NCBI GenBank assembly: GCA_910588405.1
Contig: CAJUPT010000011.1
Coordinates: forward strand, 1 to 63,779
From: an uncultured Lachnospiraceae bacterium
Lineage (GTDB): Bacteria; Bacillota; Clostridia; Lachnospirales; Lachnospiraceae
Reading direction: 5' to 3'
Length of the DNA stretch: 63,779 nucleotides
The position numbers and the translations under genes were made by a program. Positions within the stretch are counted from its first letter, which is position 1; every line of letters starts with the position of its first letter. Of the stretch, positions 50,489 to 59,554 are shown piece by piece. The notes beneath the pieces were generated by a model. The model was not told where the DNA came from, made no database searches, and saw nothing but the letters and a program-made list of their open reading frames with translations.

Positions 50489-50953
50489 TCAGGGCGCTTC
50501 AGCGAGCGGTGCTCCCGGGGTAAAAGGTTGGTAGGACATAACCTCCAGACCATAAATTTCATCGCCGGTTTCATCGTTGTATACGGCGATTGTATAAATA
50601 GAAGTCTGTGCATCATCGGCCGCCGCAGAAATGTCCAGCCTGTAGTTGGAAGCTTCATTGCCGCAGGGTCGGAAGGACTGATCATAGTAAATGTGGGACT
50701 GCACGGCATCGATATCGGCGTCGGGATATAATTCTCGCAGCAGCTCCAAAGGCCGTTCCGACTGGCTTAAGACATCTGCCACAGAGGAAGCCTGCCTTAC
50801 GGCCATGTCCAGCTCTTGTGTATCCTGCCCCAGATTATGTGCTTTTACAAATAGCTGAAGGCATATGGCGCTGGCCAGGGAAAAAAACAGAATGGCGATA
50901 ATGATCTCCATCAGCAACAGCCCGGAACGGCTGGAGGAAGAAGCTTGTTTCAT
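50489..50953 (-). CDS. Prepilin-type minor pilin (PilV/PulI-like)
   Basis: 154 residues. The N terminus is a type IV prepilin signal: short basic leader, then SRSGLLLMEIIIAILFFSLA, with glycine before the cleavage point and glutamate at position +5 and a hydrophobic helix after it. The globular domain is acidic. A prepilin peptidase is required for maturation, but none is in this window. It overlaps the upstream gene by four bases, so they are coupled. Confidence 0.8.
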   Translation of the reverse strand: MKQASSSSRSGLLLMEIIIAILFFSLASAICLQLFVKAHNLGQDTQELDMAVRQASSVADVLSQSERPLELLRELYPDADIDAVQSHIYYDQSFRPCGNEASNYRLDISAAADDAQTSIYTIAVYNDETGDEIYGLEVMSYQPFTPGAPLAEAP

Positions 50954-51435
50954 GGGGCACTCCTTTCCGAGGCGATCAGGGAGCTTTCAAGCCCTTCGCT
51001 GTCAGTTACCGTAAACCTGTACAGGCGATCCTCCGGACTGGTCATCGTCAGCGAGGAAATCTCCATGATATCTCTGCCGTTTTTCAGGGAGAAAGAGACG
51101 TCGTCCCGGATAAACAGTTCTTTGAGTATGCCTTCGTATTCATAGATATATGTAGTATAGGAAATACCATTGTAATCGGCAGACATGGCCAGGCAGTCTC
51201 TGTCTTCGATGCTGATGATTCGCAAGGCTCCATTCGTGTCATTTTGGCGTATCTTTTCTTCAATGTAAGCCAGCGCAGACCGGTTTTCATCATTCACCCT
51301 AAGCTGGCTGGTGGTAGTGCCGTAGAGATCTGCCGCCAGAATCAGTACGATCAGGGCAGATGCGGCAAAAACAAAAAAGAGGGCGATGGGGAAAACCAGG
51401 TCGATGACATGTCTGCCGCGCGTTTGAAATCTCAT
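50950..51435 (-). CDS. DUF4860-like pilus-cluster protein
   Basis: 161 residues. The N terminus RGRHVIDLVFPIALFFVFAA carries one membrane helix, followed by an exported domain with ENRSALAYIEEKIRQND. This matches my recollection of the DUF4860 family found in clostridial type IV pilus-like clusters; function unknown. Four-base overlaps with both neighbours show tight coupling. Confidence 0.72.
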   Translation of the reverse strand: MRFQTRGRHVIDLVFPIALFFVFAASALIVLILAADLYGTTTSQLRVNDENRSALAYIEEKIRQNDTNGALRIISIEDRDCLAMSADYNGISYTTYIYEYEGILKELFIRDDVSFSLKNGRDIMEISSLTMTSPEDRLYRFTVTDSEGLESSLIASERSAP

Positions 51436-51770
51436 TTGCCCTTCCCCCTGTCTATAATCGTTACGTCCGGCATAATATTGCTGCCGTATACCTGATAGTC
51501 CACAAAAAATCTGTCCTCATCGTAATACAGGCCGTAATGCTCCTTCAGGTACTGCAGGCTTTCCGGATAAGAGCCCTCGGTGGAATAGCAATGGACGAGC
51601 CCTCTGCTGATGGCCTGTTCAAGGGTTTTTTGTTCCTGGGCGTCGGTTCTGTCCGCCACAAGAGTGGTTCCCAGCGTAAAGACGGCGATTACCATGAAGA
51701 AAAAAATGATGGAAATTATAAAATTTTTAGAGGCAGAACTGCTTTTCTGCGTTTCAAAGCGATGTTTCAT
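51432..51770 (-). CDS. Small pilin-like membrane protein
   Basis: 112 residues from ATG 51770 (AGGAG seven bases upstream; frame open to 51806). One N-terminal membrane helix (ASKNFIISIIFFFMVIAVFT), then RGLVHCYSTEGSYPESLQYL and a conserved-looking YYDEDRFFVDYQVYGSNIMP, which resembles the globular head of small pilin-like proteins. No prepilin cleavage motif. It lies between the platform protein and the DUF4860-like gene. Confidence 0.7.
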   Translation of the reverse strand: MKHRFETQKSSSASKNFIISIIFFFMVIAVFTLGTTLVADRTDAQEQKTLEQAISRGLVHCYSTEGSYPESLQYLKEHYGLYYDEDRFFVDYQVYGSNIMPDVTIIDRGKGK

Positions 51771-51960
51771 AGTACCGCTCCTATCTGCGCAGGCCATGCG
51801 CTTCAAAAGGGTTCACACAAGTCTGCATATGAAATGAAAACCTTTTGCAAGTAAATCTTTATCATGTAATCATCCTCATGGATATCCATATTTTAGAAAT
51901 CAGAGGCTTTTAAAGCAACATTTCTTCGATGCTCTTTGCATATCAGGTATCAAGATACAT

Positions 51961-53010
51961 TTACAAACCGGACATAATGCCCATCAAAGGCAGCATGACG
52001 GATAACAGGATCATGCCGACAATCACGGATAAGACGATTACCAGGGTGGGCTCCAATATGGAGATCATATTAGTGAAGCGCTGGTCAATCTCATCCTGGT
52101 ATTTGTCGGCGATTTCATGCATGATTTCATCAAGGCTTCCGGTCTTGGAGCCAATGGAAACCATGCGGGCATAGATGCCGGAGAAAATCCCCGCCTCCAG
52201 CAGGGAATGGGAGAGATCCTCGCCGTTGTTGACAGCCTCCCGGCAGGTGTCCAGTTTTTTTGTGAATTCTTCATTATTCGTAAGCTTAGAGGCAAGGTTC
52301 AGGCATTCCTCAGGATTCATGCCGCTGCTTAAGGTAAGGGACATGCCGCTGGCAAACCGGCAGGCGGCCAGCTTTTCCGTGAAGGCTTTGGTCCAGCCCA
52401 GGCGGGAGGTAAAGGAAGAAAGCTTTTCCCTTCCGCTTTTAGTCTTGCCGAAATACAGGATGAGTACGGCCAGCAGGGCAACAAGAACGATCAGCACAAC
52501 GGAGTAACGGTTGATGGCCGTGCCGAAGTCCAGGATGGCTTTGGAAAGCCCGGTCATCTCACTGCCAAGCTGGCGGAATACCTGGTTAAAAATGGGCATG
52601 ACCTTTGTGACCAGCACGAGGATGACCAGGAGCATCATAAAGACCATAATCAATGGATATGTAACGGCATTCTTGATCGCCTGGGCGATGCCTGCTTCTC
52701 TCTCATAATGAACGGACAGCGCCTCCATCACCTCATCCAGCTTTCCGCTGTACTCTCCGATCTGCACCATATGCAGCATATAGGCCGGAAATGCGCCGGT
52801 GGATGCGAGGGCCTCCTGGAAATTACCGGTGCTCTGCAGCGTTTCCTCGATGCAGGTTAAAAATTTGATCTCCTCCTGATCCTTCGTATCCTCCAGCATC
52901 AGGGAGACGCCCTCCAGCGTGGAGATGCCGGAATGGAGGATCATCGCCATCTGGGAGCAGAAGGCAGCTGTCTCCGTATTTGATAAAGGCGTAAATGCTT
53001 GTTCAGCCAT
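51961..53010 (-). CDS. Type II secretion/type IV pilus platform protein (GspF/PilC)
   Basis: 349 residues. Two GspF domains, each with LxxGxxLxxAL-type helical bundles; segments MVQIGEYSGKLDEVMEALSV and MVSIGSKTGSLDEIMHEIAD are the repeated signature. Membrane segments are at about 120-142, 172-192 and 322-345. This inner-membrane protein couples the cytoplasmic ATPase to filament assembly. First core gene of the cluster after the transglutaminase-like lipoprotein. Confidence 0.92.
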   Translation of the reverse strand: MAEQAFTPLSNTETAAFCSQMAMILHSGISTLEGVSLMLEDTKDQEEIKFLTCIEETLQSTGNFQEALASTGAFPAYMLHMVQIGEYSGKLDEVMEALSVHYEREAGIAQAIKNAVTYPLIMVFMMLLVILVLVTKVMPIFNQVFRQLGSEMTGLSKAILDFGTAINRYSVVLIVLVALLAVLILYFGKTKSGREKLSSFTSRLGWTKAFTEKLAACRFASGMSLTLSSGMNPEECLNLASKLTNNEEFTKKLDTCREAVNNGEDLSHSLLEAGIFSGIYARMVSIGSKTGSLDEIMHEIADKYQDEIDQRFTNMISILEPTLVIVLSVIVGMILLSVMLPLMGIMSGL

Positions 53011-53096
53011 AGTGGCTCCTTTCTTACCTATCGTTCAGGTAAAATATTTATGGGATCATTCCGCAGAGTTTCGCCGAATATCATGGGATTGATATA

Positions 53097-54131
53097 TTAA
53101 TAGGAATATTTTACCACATAATTGCTTCCGTCGCCGATGAATTCTTTAAGCGCCTTGTTGCTGCCGCCGGCGGCGAAGGTGGGGTCCATCAGGCTCCAGT
53201 TTTCTCCGTCAAATTCTATGAGATTGTCTACCCAGCCGGTATCTTCCAGATAAACGCTGATCCAGGCGTGATAGGCTTCGCCGGCATATCCCACCTCAAG
53301 CTTGGTGGGAATCTGCTGGGAACGCAGCATGGAGGACATCACTGATGCATAGTCAAAGCAGATGCCCTTGCCGGTAGTGATGGTTTCGTCGATGTCGGGC
53401 AGGTAGCCGTAGGTGACGCTGGTCGCTTTATCGGTATCGTAGGCAATATGCTCAGTGACGTAATGATAGATATTGGAAACAACATCCAGATCAGTGCTGG
53501 CTCCTTCGGATACCTCTTCCCCTAAGGCTACCGTTTTGGAGCCGGCGGTAAAAGAGACGTACTGATTAGGGTATAAAAAGGGAAGAAACTCATCCCGGAT
53601 TGTCACATCAATATCCTGGCTGCAGGCGACCGAATATTTATCGTCCACCACATTTTCATAAACGGTCAATGTGTAAGTGCCGTCGCCGCTAGGGAGGGGG
53701 AAGGTTTCAAATATTTTTTCCTGTGACAGCAGATAAGTGTATTTATTGCCGTCCGGCGTCTGGATCTGCAGCTTTACCTTCGGATTATTCCCCGTATATT
53801 TCACCATGACATAGCCCTCGCCGGTGTTGGAGGCGTCGATGGATACCAGGTCGGAGCCGTAGGTGACGGTTCCGTCCGCGGAAGGCTCCAATACCTTTGG
53901 CGTGTTGTCCCGGAGGGGCAGGTTCTTTTGCCGGGAGTCCTTCCCCGAACCTTTGTCAGAATCATTTCCTTTGCTTCCGGATTGGCCGGAGGAAAAAAGG
54001 TCATTGCGGCCGGAAACAGCCTGGTTCTTCGCTTCCGAAGTCTGGCCGTCCTCCCTGCAGCCTGAAAAAAGGGCGCAGCATAAAAGGGTTAACAATATAA
54101 ATGCAAAACGAGATATTGTATTCCTGTTCAT
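53097..54131 (-). CDS. Transglutaminase-like lipoprotein
   Basis: 344 residues from ATG 54131. Signal peptide with lipobox ALFSGC, then a low-complexity Ser/Gly/Lys/Asp linker (about 25-75), a beta-rich domain, and a transglutaminase-like domain with the triad GKGICFDYAS (Cys), EAYHAWISVY (His) and WSLMDPTF (Asp). It is tethered outside the membrane and may process or crosslink surface protein. It lies 87 bases upstream of the platform gene on the same strand, so it may belong to the pilus cluster. Confidence 0.88.
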   Translation of the reverse strand: MNRNTISRFAFILLTLLCCALFSGCREDGQTSEAKNQAVSGRNDLFSSGQSGSKGNDSDKGSGKDSRQKNLPLRDNTPKVLEPSADGTVTYGSDLVSIDASNTGEGYVMVKYTGNNPKVKLQIQTPDGNKYTYLLSQEKIFETFPLPSGDGTYTLTVYENVVDDKYSVACSQDIDVTIRDEFLPFLYPNQYVSFTAGSKTVALGEEVSEGASTDLDVVSNIYHYVTEHIAYDTDKATSVTYGYLPDIDETITTGKGICFDYASVMSSMLRSQQIPTKLEVGYAGEAYHAWISVYLEDTGWVDNLIEFDGENWSLMDPTFAAGGSNKALKEFIGDGSNYVVKYSY

Positions 54132-54340
54132 ATACCGCACCTCCGGAGTCTGTCTGAGCGCTCTCATATATTAAATATTTTGCGAGAGGACGCTGATTAG
54201 ATTTGTTTATTATACTATTTTTGGGGTGGATAATCAATAGCTTTTCTGGTTTTGGCAGCGGCTCGGATTTGCGGCCGGGATTGTTTCTGTTTTTTAATTT
54301 AAGTGTTATATTTATTTACATTTTATTTTAGAAAATCAGG

Positions 54341-54369
54341 TTGAACCTCAGGTTGGGGCAAGTTATAAT
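54341..54369 (+). promoter_or_regulatory. Promoter of the coiled-coil ABC exporter operon
   Basis: TTGAAC (54341-54346) and TATAAT (54364-54369) are 17 bases apart. The leader to ATG 54484 is about 110 bases. The 54132-54483 spacer shows no gene. Confidence 0.65.
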
Positions 54370-54483
54370 ATATTTGCAAAAATGCCGGAAATAATAGAAC
54401 TGACAAATGGTCGGGAACATTTTTAGCGGATGAGCCAAAGCTGCCGTAATGTTTGCCGGCCAGTCTGAGAAGATGAGGTGGCT

Positions 54484-55188
54484 ATGAGCGCATTTGTGGA
54501 ATTGGCCGATGTAAAAAAGATTTACCGGATGGGGGAGGTGGAGATTCATGCTGCGGCCGGAATCAGCTTCTCTGTGGAAAAAGGGGAATTTGCCGTGATC
54601 GTGGGTCCCAGCGGCGCAGGAAAAACCACGGTTTTGAATATATTGGGCGGTATGGATACGGCCACTTCAGGCCGGCTTTTGGTGGACGGGGTGGATATCA
54701 GCAGCTTTTCGGGAAAAAAGCTGGTCCGGTACCGCAGGGAGGATATCGGGTTTGTGTTTCAGTTTTATAACCTGGTGCCGAACCTGACGGCTTTGGAGAA
54801 TGTGGAGCTGGCGCTGCAAATCTGCAGGCATCCTTTGGACGCGGAACAGGTTTTAGGGGAGGTGGGCCTGGCTGACCGGATGAAAAATTTTCCTTCTCAG
54901 CTGTCCGGCGGAGAACAGCAGAGAGTGTCCATTGCCAGGGCATTGGCGAAAAATCCTAAATTACTGCTGTGCGATGAGCCGACGGGTGCCTTGGACTATC
55001 AGACGGGCAAGGCGATTTTAAAGCTTTTGCAGGATACCTGCCGGGAAAAGGGCGTGACGGTGATCGTGATCACCCATAATTCGGCCATTGCCCCAATGGC
55101 CGACCGGGTGATCGAAATTAAAAACGGCAGGGTAGAAAATATGAAGGTGAATCTGAATCCTGTCAGCGTGGAGACCATCGAGTGGTAG
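54484..55188 (+). CDS. ABC transporter ATPase, MacB/LolD type
   Basis: 234 residues from ATG 54484, with GAGG five bases upstream. Walker A GPSGAGKTTVLNILGGMD near residue 42, signature LSGGEQQRVSIARALAKNP near residue 140, Walker B LLLCDEPTGALD, H loop VIVITHNSAI. This subfamily energises FtsX/MacB-type permeases, here the giant permease downstream. Its last ten codons and stop are the first unit of a tandem repeat that fills the gap to the permease. Confidence 0.95.
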   Translation: MSAFVELADVKKIYRMGEVEIHAAAGISFSVEKGEFAVIVGPSGAGKTTVLNILGGMDTATSGRLLVDGVDISSFSGKKLVRYRREDIGFVFQFYNLVPNLTALENVELALQICRHPLDAEQVLGEVGLADRMKNFPSQLSGGEQQRVSIARALAKNPKLLLCDEPTGALDYQTGKAILKLLQDTCREKGVTVIVITHNSAIAPMADRVIEIKNGRVENMKVNLNPVSVETIEW

Positions 55189-55387
55189 GACACATACATA
55201 TGTTTTTGAGCGGGCGGCAAACAGCCTGTCAGCGGGGGAACCATCAAGCGGCAGGACACATGCATATGTTTTGAGCGGGCAGGGAACAGCCTGTCAGCGG
55301 GGGAACCATCGAGCGGCAGGACACATGCATATGTTTTGAGCGGGCAGGGAACAGCCTGTCAGTGAGGAAGTCATCAAGTGACAGGCT
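55159..55387 (+). repeat. 65/66-base tandem repeat starting in the ATPase 3' end
   Basis: The anchor CCTGTCAG occurs at 55159, 55225, 55290 and 55355, giving periods of 66, 65 and 65 and a last partial unit of about 33 bases. Units share CCTGTCAGCG..GGAACCATC, CAGGACACATGCATATGTTT and TGAGCGGGCAGGGAACAG. The first unit codes the final residues of the ATPase (PVSVETIEW and stop), so the array grew out of coding sequence. The two middle units differ by only a few bases, suggesting recent amplification. Confidence 0.9.
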
Positions 55388-55389
55388 GT
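55351..55389 (+). promoter_or_regulatory. Strong hairpin at the end of the tandem repeat
   Basis: ACAGCCTGTCA (55351-55361) pairs perfectly with TGACAGGCTGT (55379-55389), loop 17 bases. It sits about 45 bases before the permease start and could set the ATPase:permease ratio. No T tract follows. Confidence 0.55.
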
Positions 55390-55432
55390 GAAGGAAGATA
55401 AGAGAGCAGCGTGGGAAGGGCGGACGTGTGAG

Positions 55433-58400
55433 ATGAAGCAGGCGCAGAGAAAGGACTTTTTCCGGGAGATTAAAAAGAGCTTGAATCGTTACCTGTCGAT
55501 TTTGTTTATCGTCGCTTTGGGAGTGGCGTTTTACGCGGGAATCCGTTCCAGCGAGCCGGATATGCAGCTTTCGGCTGACGCCTATTTTGACCAGACCCGG
55601 CTGATGGATATTAGGGTGCTGGGGACGCTGGGGCTGTCGGAGGAAAATGTGGCTGCCATAGAGGCCATAGACGGCATCGCGAAGGCGGAGGGCGGCTATT
55701 CCATGGATTTTCTGTCAGAGGCCGAAGGAATTGTCCATTCCGTAAATGTATTTTCCCTTTGTGACCAGATGAACCGGATGACGGTAAAAGAAGGAGGGCT
55801 GCCAAGGGAAGCAGGGGAGTGCTTTATGGATTTGGCATTGATGCAGTCTATGGGACTGTCTGTCGGAGACCAGATCACCCTGCAATCCGGTTCGGAGGAG
55901 CCGTTAGAAGACAGCCTGAACCGGAGCACCTATACCATTGTCGGAGGTGGTACCTATTCCTGGTTTTTAAATATGGACAGAGGCACGTCTTCTGTGGGAA
56001 ATGGCGACATCGACGGTTTTATCGCCGTGCTGCCGGAGGACTTCTGCCTGGAATATTATACGGTTGCTTATGCCAGGACAGACGGCTCGGAGGCGGCGGT
56101 CAGTTATACGGACGGCTATCAGGACCGAGTGGATATGATCCGGGACCAGGTTGAGTCCATTGCCGGGGAGCAGTGTGAGATTCATTTTGCTTCGGTGAAG
56201 GGAGAGGCGCAGGAGAAAATCGACGAGGGCGCCCAGGAGCTTCAGGACGCGAAACAGGAAGCGGATGAGGAACTGTCCGATGCGGCTAAAGAAATTGCGG
56301 AAGCGGAGGATGAGCTGGCAGAGGGCCGGGAAAAGCTGGCGGATGCAGAGATGAAGCTGGCCGACGGGAAGCAAGAGATTGAAGATGGAAAAAGGGAGCT
56401 GTTAGATGCCAGGACGGAGCTGTCGGAGAAGACGCAGGAGCTTCAGGATGGGAAGGCAAAGCTGCCGGAGGCGGAGCAGAAGCTGGCCGACGGTCGAAAG
56501 GAGTTGGAAGAGGGCCGGGAGGAATATGCTGCTGGTCTGGCAGAGTGGGAAGACGGAAGGCGGCAGACCGATGAGGGCTGGGACGAGTATCATAATGGTG
56601 TCAGTGAATTGGAAAAGGCGGAAGAGCTGCTGAAAACAAAAGAGACGGAGCTGAGCCAGGGTGAAGCACAGCTTGCTGAGCAGGAAACACAGCTTATGGA
56701 GCAGGAAGCCGTGCTGAGACAATCCCAGGAGGTTTTGGACGGTCAGAGGAAGCAGCTGGAGCAGGGAGAGGCAGCTTTTGCAGCGGCTAAGGAAGAGCTG
56801 GAAAAACAGAAGGCGGAGCTAGAAAAACAGAAGGAAGCGCTGGAGAAACAAAAGGCAGAGTTAGAAAGACAGATTGAAGAGTTGAAAGCGGCTTTGGCGG
56901 CGGCTGGGGTCGTGAAAACCAGTATTGATGAGCTGGAAAATTTGCTGAGAGAAGCGGAAGCCGGTTTGGTAGAGGTGGAAGCCGGTTTGCAGGAGTTGGA
57001 AGCCGGTTTACAGCAGTTAGAGGGAGGTCTGCAGCAGTTGGAAAATAGTCCGGAAGCGGAGCAGCTTGCGGCGGCCAGAACGCAGCTGGATGAGGCACAG
57101 GCTCAGCTTACCGCCGGCCAGGAACAGTTGGCAGCTGGGAAAACCCAGCTTGAAGCGGCGAAGGTTCAAATGGTACAGGGGCGTGAACAGCTTCAGGCCG
57201 GATGGCAGGAAATCAATGTCAATAAAGAAAGGTTGGCGGATGCAAAGGTAGAGCTGGATAAAGCGGAGGCGGAACTGTCAGAAGGGCGTACGAAGCTGGA
57301 AGAGGCGGCAAAGGCTCTGGAAGATGGCGAGAAGGAGCTTGCAGATGGAGAAAAAGAGCTGGCGGATGCAAAGGCGGAGATTGAAGACGGCGAGCGACAG
57401 CTGGCAGAGGGGTGGCAAACAATTGCGGAAAATGAACGGAAGCTACTGAATGCAGAGATGGAGCTGCCAGATGCTGAGGCGGAAATCGCCAAAGCATATG
57501 AGGATATCGCCGATGGCGAACAGAAGCTGGCGGACGGAAAAAAGGAGTATGAGGACGGAAAGAAGGAGGCGGAGGATAAGATCCGGGATGCCGAGGAGGA
57601 GCTGGCCGACGCCCAGAAAACGCTGGATGATTTGGAGGAGCCGGAGTGGTATGTGCTGGATCGGAATTCCATACAGTCTTATGTGGAATATGGTATGGAT
57701 GCAGAGCGGATCGGCGCCATAGGAAAAGTATTCCCGGCCATTTTTTTCCTGGTAGCCGCGCTGGTCAGCCTGACCACTATGACCAGGATGGTGGAGGACG
57801 AACGAACGCTGATCGGAACGATGAAGGCACTTGGCTATGGTAAATGGAGTATTGCCTCAAAATATATCCTGTATGCCCTTTCGGCCAGCCTCTTTGGCAG
57901 TGTGCTTGGCGTGGCGATAGGGAGCAGGCTGCTGCCCTGGGTGATTATGACGGCCTATGGGATGCTGTACCAGAATCTGCAGATTATGGTAACGCCTGTG
58001 AATCTGAAGCTGTCCTTAATGGCCACAGGTATTGCGGTGGCATGCACGACGCTGGCAGCTTTCGCGGCCTGTTATAAGGAGCTTTTGTCCGCCCCGGCTC
58101 AGCTGATGCGGCCGGCGGCTCCGCCAAAGGGGAAACGGGTACTGCTGGAATATGTCCCTTTTATATGGAAGCGGATGACCTTTACTGGGAAGTCCACAAT
58201 CAGAAATCTATTCCGCTATAAAAAACGGTTTTTGATGACGATTTTTGGAATCGGGGCATGTATGGCCCTTTTGATGGTGGGATATGGGCTGCGGGACTCC
58301 ATTCAGGATATCGTAGATAACCAGTATCGGACCCTGTGGATTTATGATGTGGAGCTTTCTATTGACGACGGGCTTTCGCCAAAAGAGCAGGTGGAAGGGC

Positions 58401-59464
58401 TTTCGCGGCTTGAAGATGAATTTCCGGAGATCGGAAGGACGATGTTTGCCAGGGTTACGGCGATGGATGTGGGGAAAGAGGGAACGGAAAAAAGCGCGAA
58501 TCTGTTTATTCCCCAGGAATCGGAAGGATTGGATCAGTTCGTAGTGCTGAAAGATCGGCTGACTGGAGAACGGTACCGACTGACGGATGAGGGCGTAGTA
58601 ATTTCGGAAAAGCTGTCAAAGCTCCTTGGCGCAGGCGTGGGGGATGAGATTTATCTGAAGGAGGATGAGACGACTCGTTATCCGGTTAAGGTTATGGCGA
58701 TTTCGGAAAATTATTTGGCCCATTATGTGTATCTGACACCGGCGTTGTATGAGCAGGTGTTTGGCGAAATGCCTGAATATAATCAGTTGTACCTGAAATT
58801 GGGTAATCCTGCGGAGACAGACACGAAGGCAGCAGGGGCAAAAGCGTCAGCAATAGAGCTGGAACTGTCAGAAGCGGAAGCAGCAGAGCTGCAAAAAACG
58901 GCGGAATCGCGGGGGGCCATGTCGCAGGCGGAGGAAGTTAGGGTAAAGTTTACGGAGTCGGAAGAATCACTGCTGTCGGAGCGGCTGTTAAAGGATGATA
59001 TGGTGGAATCCGTGCAGATGGCAGGCGCTTTGCAGCGCACGGTCCAGGATATGCTGAAAAGTCTGGACATGGTGATCTGGGTGCTGATTATTTCCGCCGG
59101 ATTGCTGGCTTTTGTGGTACTGTATAACCTGAACAATATTAATATCACGGAACGGAGGCGGGAGCTGGCTACGCTGAAGGTGCTGGGCTTTTATGACGGC
59201 GAGGTGGCGGCCTATGTGTACCGGGAGAACATTTACCTGACCGTGATCGGCATCGGCGTGGGCGTGGTGCTGGGGATCATTCTTCACCGATATGTGATCC
59301 TGACCTGCGAGATCGACATGATGATGTTCGGGCGTAATATCCGGGTGATGAGTTATGGATACAGCGTGCTGATCACCGTACTGTTTTCGCTGTTCGTGAA
59401 CCTGGTGATGTTTTTCCGGCTGCGGAAAATTGATATGGTGGAGTCGCTGAAAAGTGTGGAGTAG
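55433..59464 (+). CDS. Giant FtsX-type ABC permease with long extracellular coiled coil
   Basis: 1343 residues from ATG 55433 (frame open from GTG 55388). One membrane helix near residue 25 (LSILFIVALGVAFYAGIRSS), an external domain to about 260, then about 470 residues of heptad-like repeats of the type ELxDGKxELxxA (coding about 56218-57640), with Q/K/E-rich parts such as LEKQKEALEKQKAELERQ. A first FtsX block has three helices between about 775 and 900; a second external domain follows; the final block of three helices ends MVESLKSVE. The coiled coil resembles the YhgE/Pip-like extracellular stalks of Firmicutes. It pairs with the ATPase upstream; substrate unknown, possibly cell-envelope related. 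Confidence 0.93.
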   Translation: MKQAQRKDFFREIKKSLNRYLSILFIVALGVAFYAGIRSSEPDMQLSADAYFDQTRLMDIRVLGTLGLSEENVAAIEAIDGIAKAEGGYSMDFLSEAEGIVHSVNVFSLCDQMNRMTVKEGGLPREAGECFMDLALMQSMGLSVGDQITLQSGSEEPLEDSLNRSTYTIVGGGTYSWFLNMDRGTSSVGNGDIDGFIAVLPEDFCLEYYTVAYARTDGSEAAVSYTDGYQDRVDMIRDQVESIAGEQCEIHFASVKGEAQEKIDEGAQELQDAKQEADEELSDAAKEIAEAEDELAEGREKLADAEMKLADGKQEIEDGKRELLDARTELSEKTQELQDGKAKLPEAEQKLADGRKELEEGREEYAAGLAEWEDGRRQTDEGWDEYHNGVSELEKAEELLKTKETELSQGEAQLAEQETQLMEQEAVLRQSQEVLDGQRKQLEQGEAAFAAAKEELEKQKAELEKQKEALEKQKAELERQIEELKAALAAAGVVKTSIDELENLLREAEAGLVEVEAGLQELEAGLQQLEGGLQQLENSPEAEQLAAARTQLDEAQAQLTAGQEQLAAGKTQLEAAKVQMVQGREQLQAGWQEINVNKERLADAKVELDKAEAELSEGRTKLEEAAKALEDGEKELADGEKELADAKAEIEDGERQLAEGWQTIAENERKLLNAEMELPDAEAEIAKAYEDIADGEQKLADGKKEYEDGKKEAEDKIRDAEEELADAQKTLDDLEEPEWYVLDRNSIQSYVEYGMDAERIGAIGKVFPAIFFLVAALVSLTTMTRMVEDERTLIGTMKALGYGKWSIASKYILYALSASLFGSVLGVAIGSRLLPWVIMTAYGMLYQNLQIMVTPVNLKLSLMATGIAVACTTLAAFAACYKELLSAPAQLMRPAAPPKGKRVLLEYVPFIWKRMTFTGKSTIRNLFRYKKRFLMTIFGIGACMALLMVGYGLRDSIQDIVDNQYRTLWIYDVELSIDDGLSPKEQVEGLSRLEDEFPEIGRTMFARVTAMDVGKEGTEKSANLFIPQESEGLDQFVVLKDRLTGERYRLTDEGVVISEKLSKLLGAGVGDEIYLKEDETTRYPVKVMAISENYLAHYVYLTPALYEQVFGEMPEYNQLYLKLGNPAETDTKAAGAKASAIELELSEAEAAELQKTAESRGAMSQAEEVRVKFTESEESLLSERLLKDDMVESVQMAGALQRTVQDMLKSLDMVIWVLIISAGLLAFVVLYNLNNINITERRRELATLKVLGFYDGEVAAYVYRENIYLTVIGIGVGVVLGIILHRYVILTCEIDMMMFGRNIRVMSYGYSVLITVLFSLFVNLVMFFRLRKIDMVESLKSVE

Positions 59465-59554
59465 TTAACCGCGAAGGATCGGGCACAGCGGGGCTTCGAG
59501 GGTATACTAAGATAAAAAGGGCGTGGTAAAATCGCCTGTAATTAGGAGGAGATT

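Noticed and set aside
55159..55387. CRISPR array
   Set aside because: The units are 65-66 bases and contiguous, with no alternating spacers and no cas genes; it is a plain tandem repeat derived from coding DNA.
57193..57672. 159-codon serine/alanine-rich frame opposite the coiled-coil permease
   Set aside because: It is the reverse translation of the repetitive coiled-coil DNA, with no start signal.
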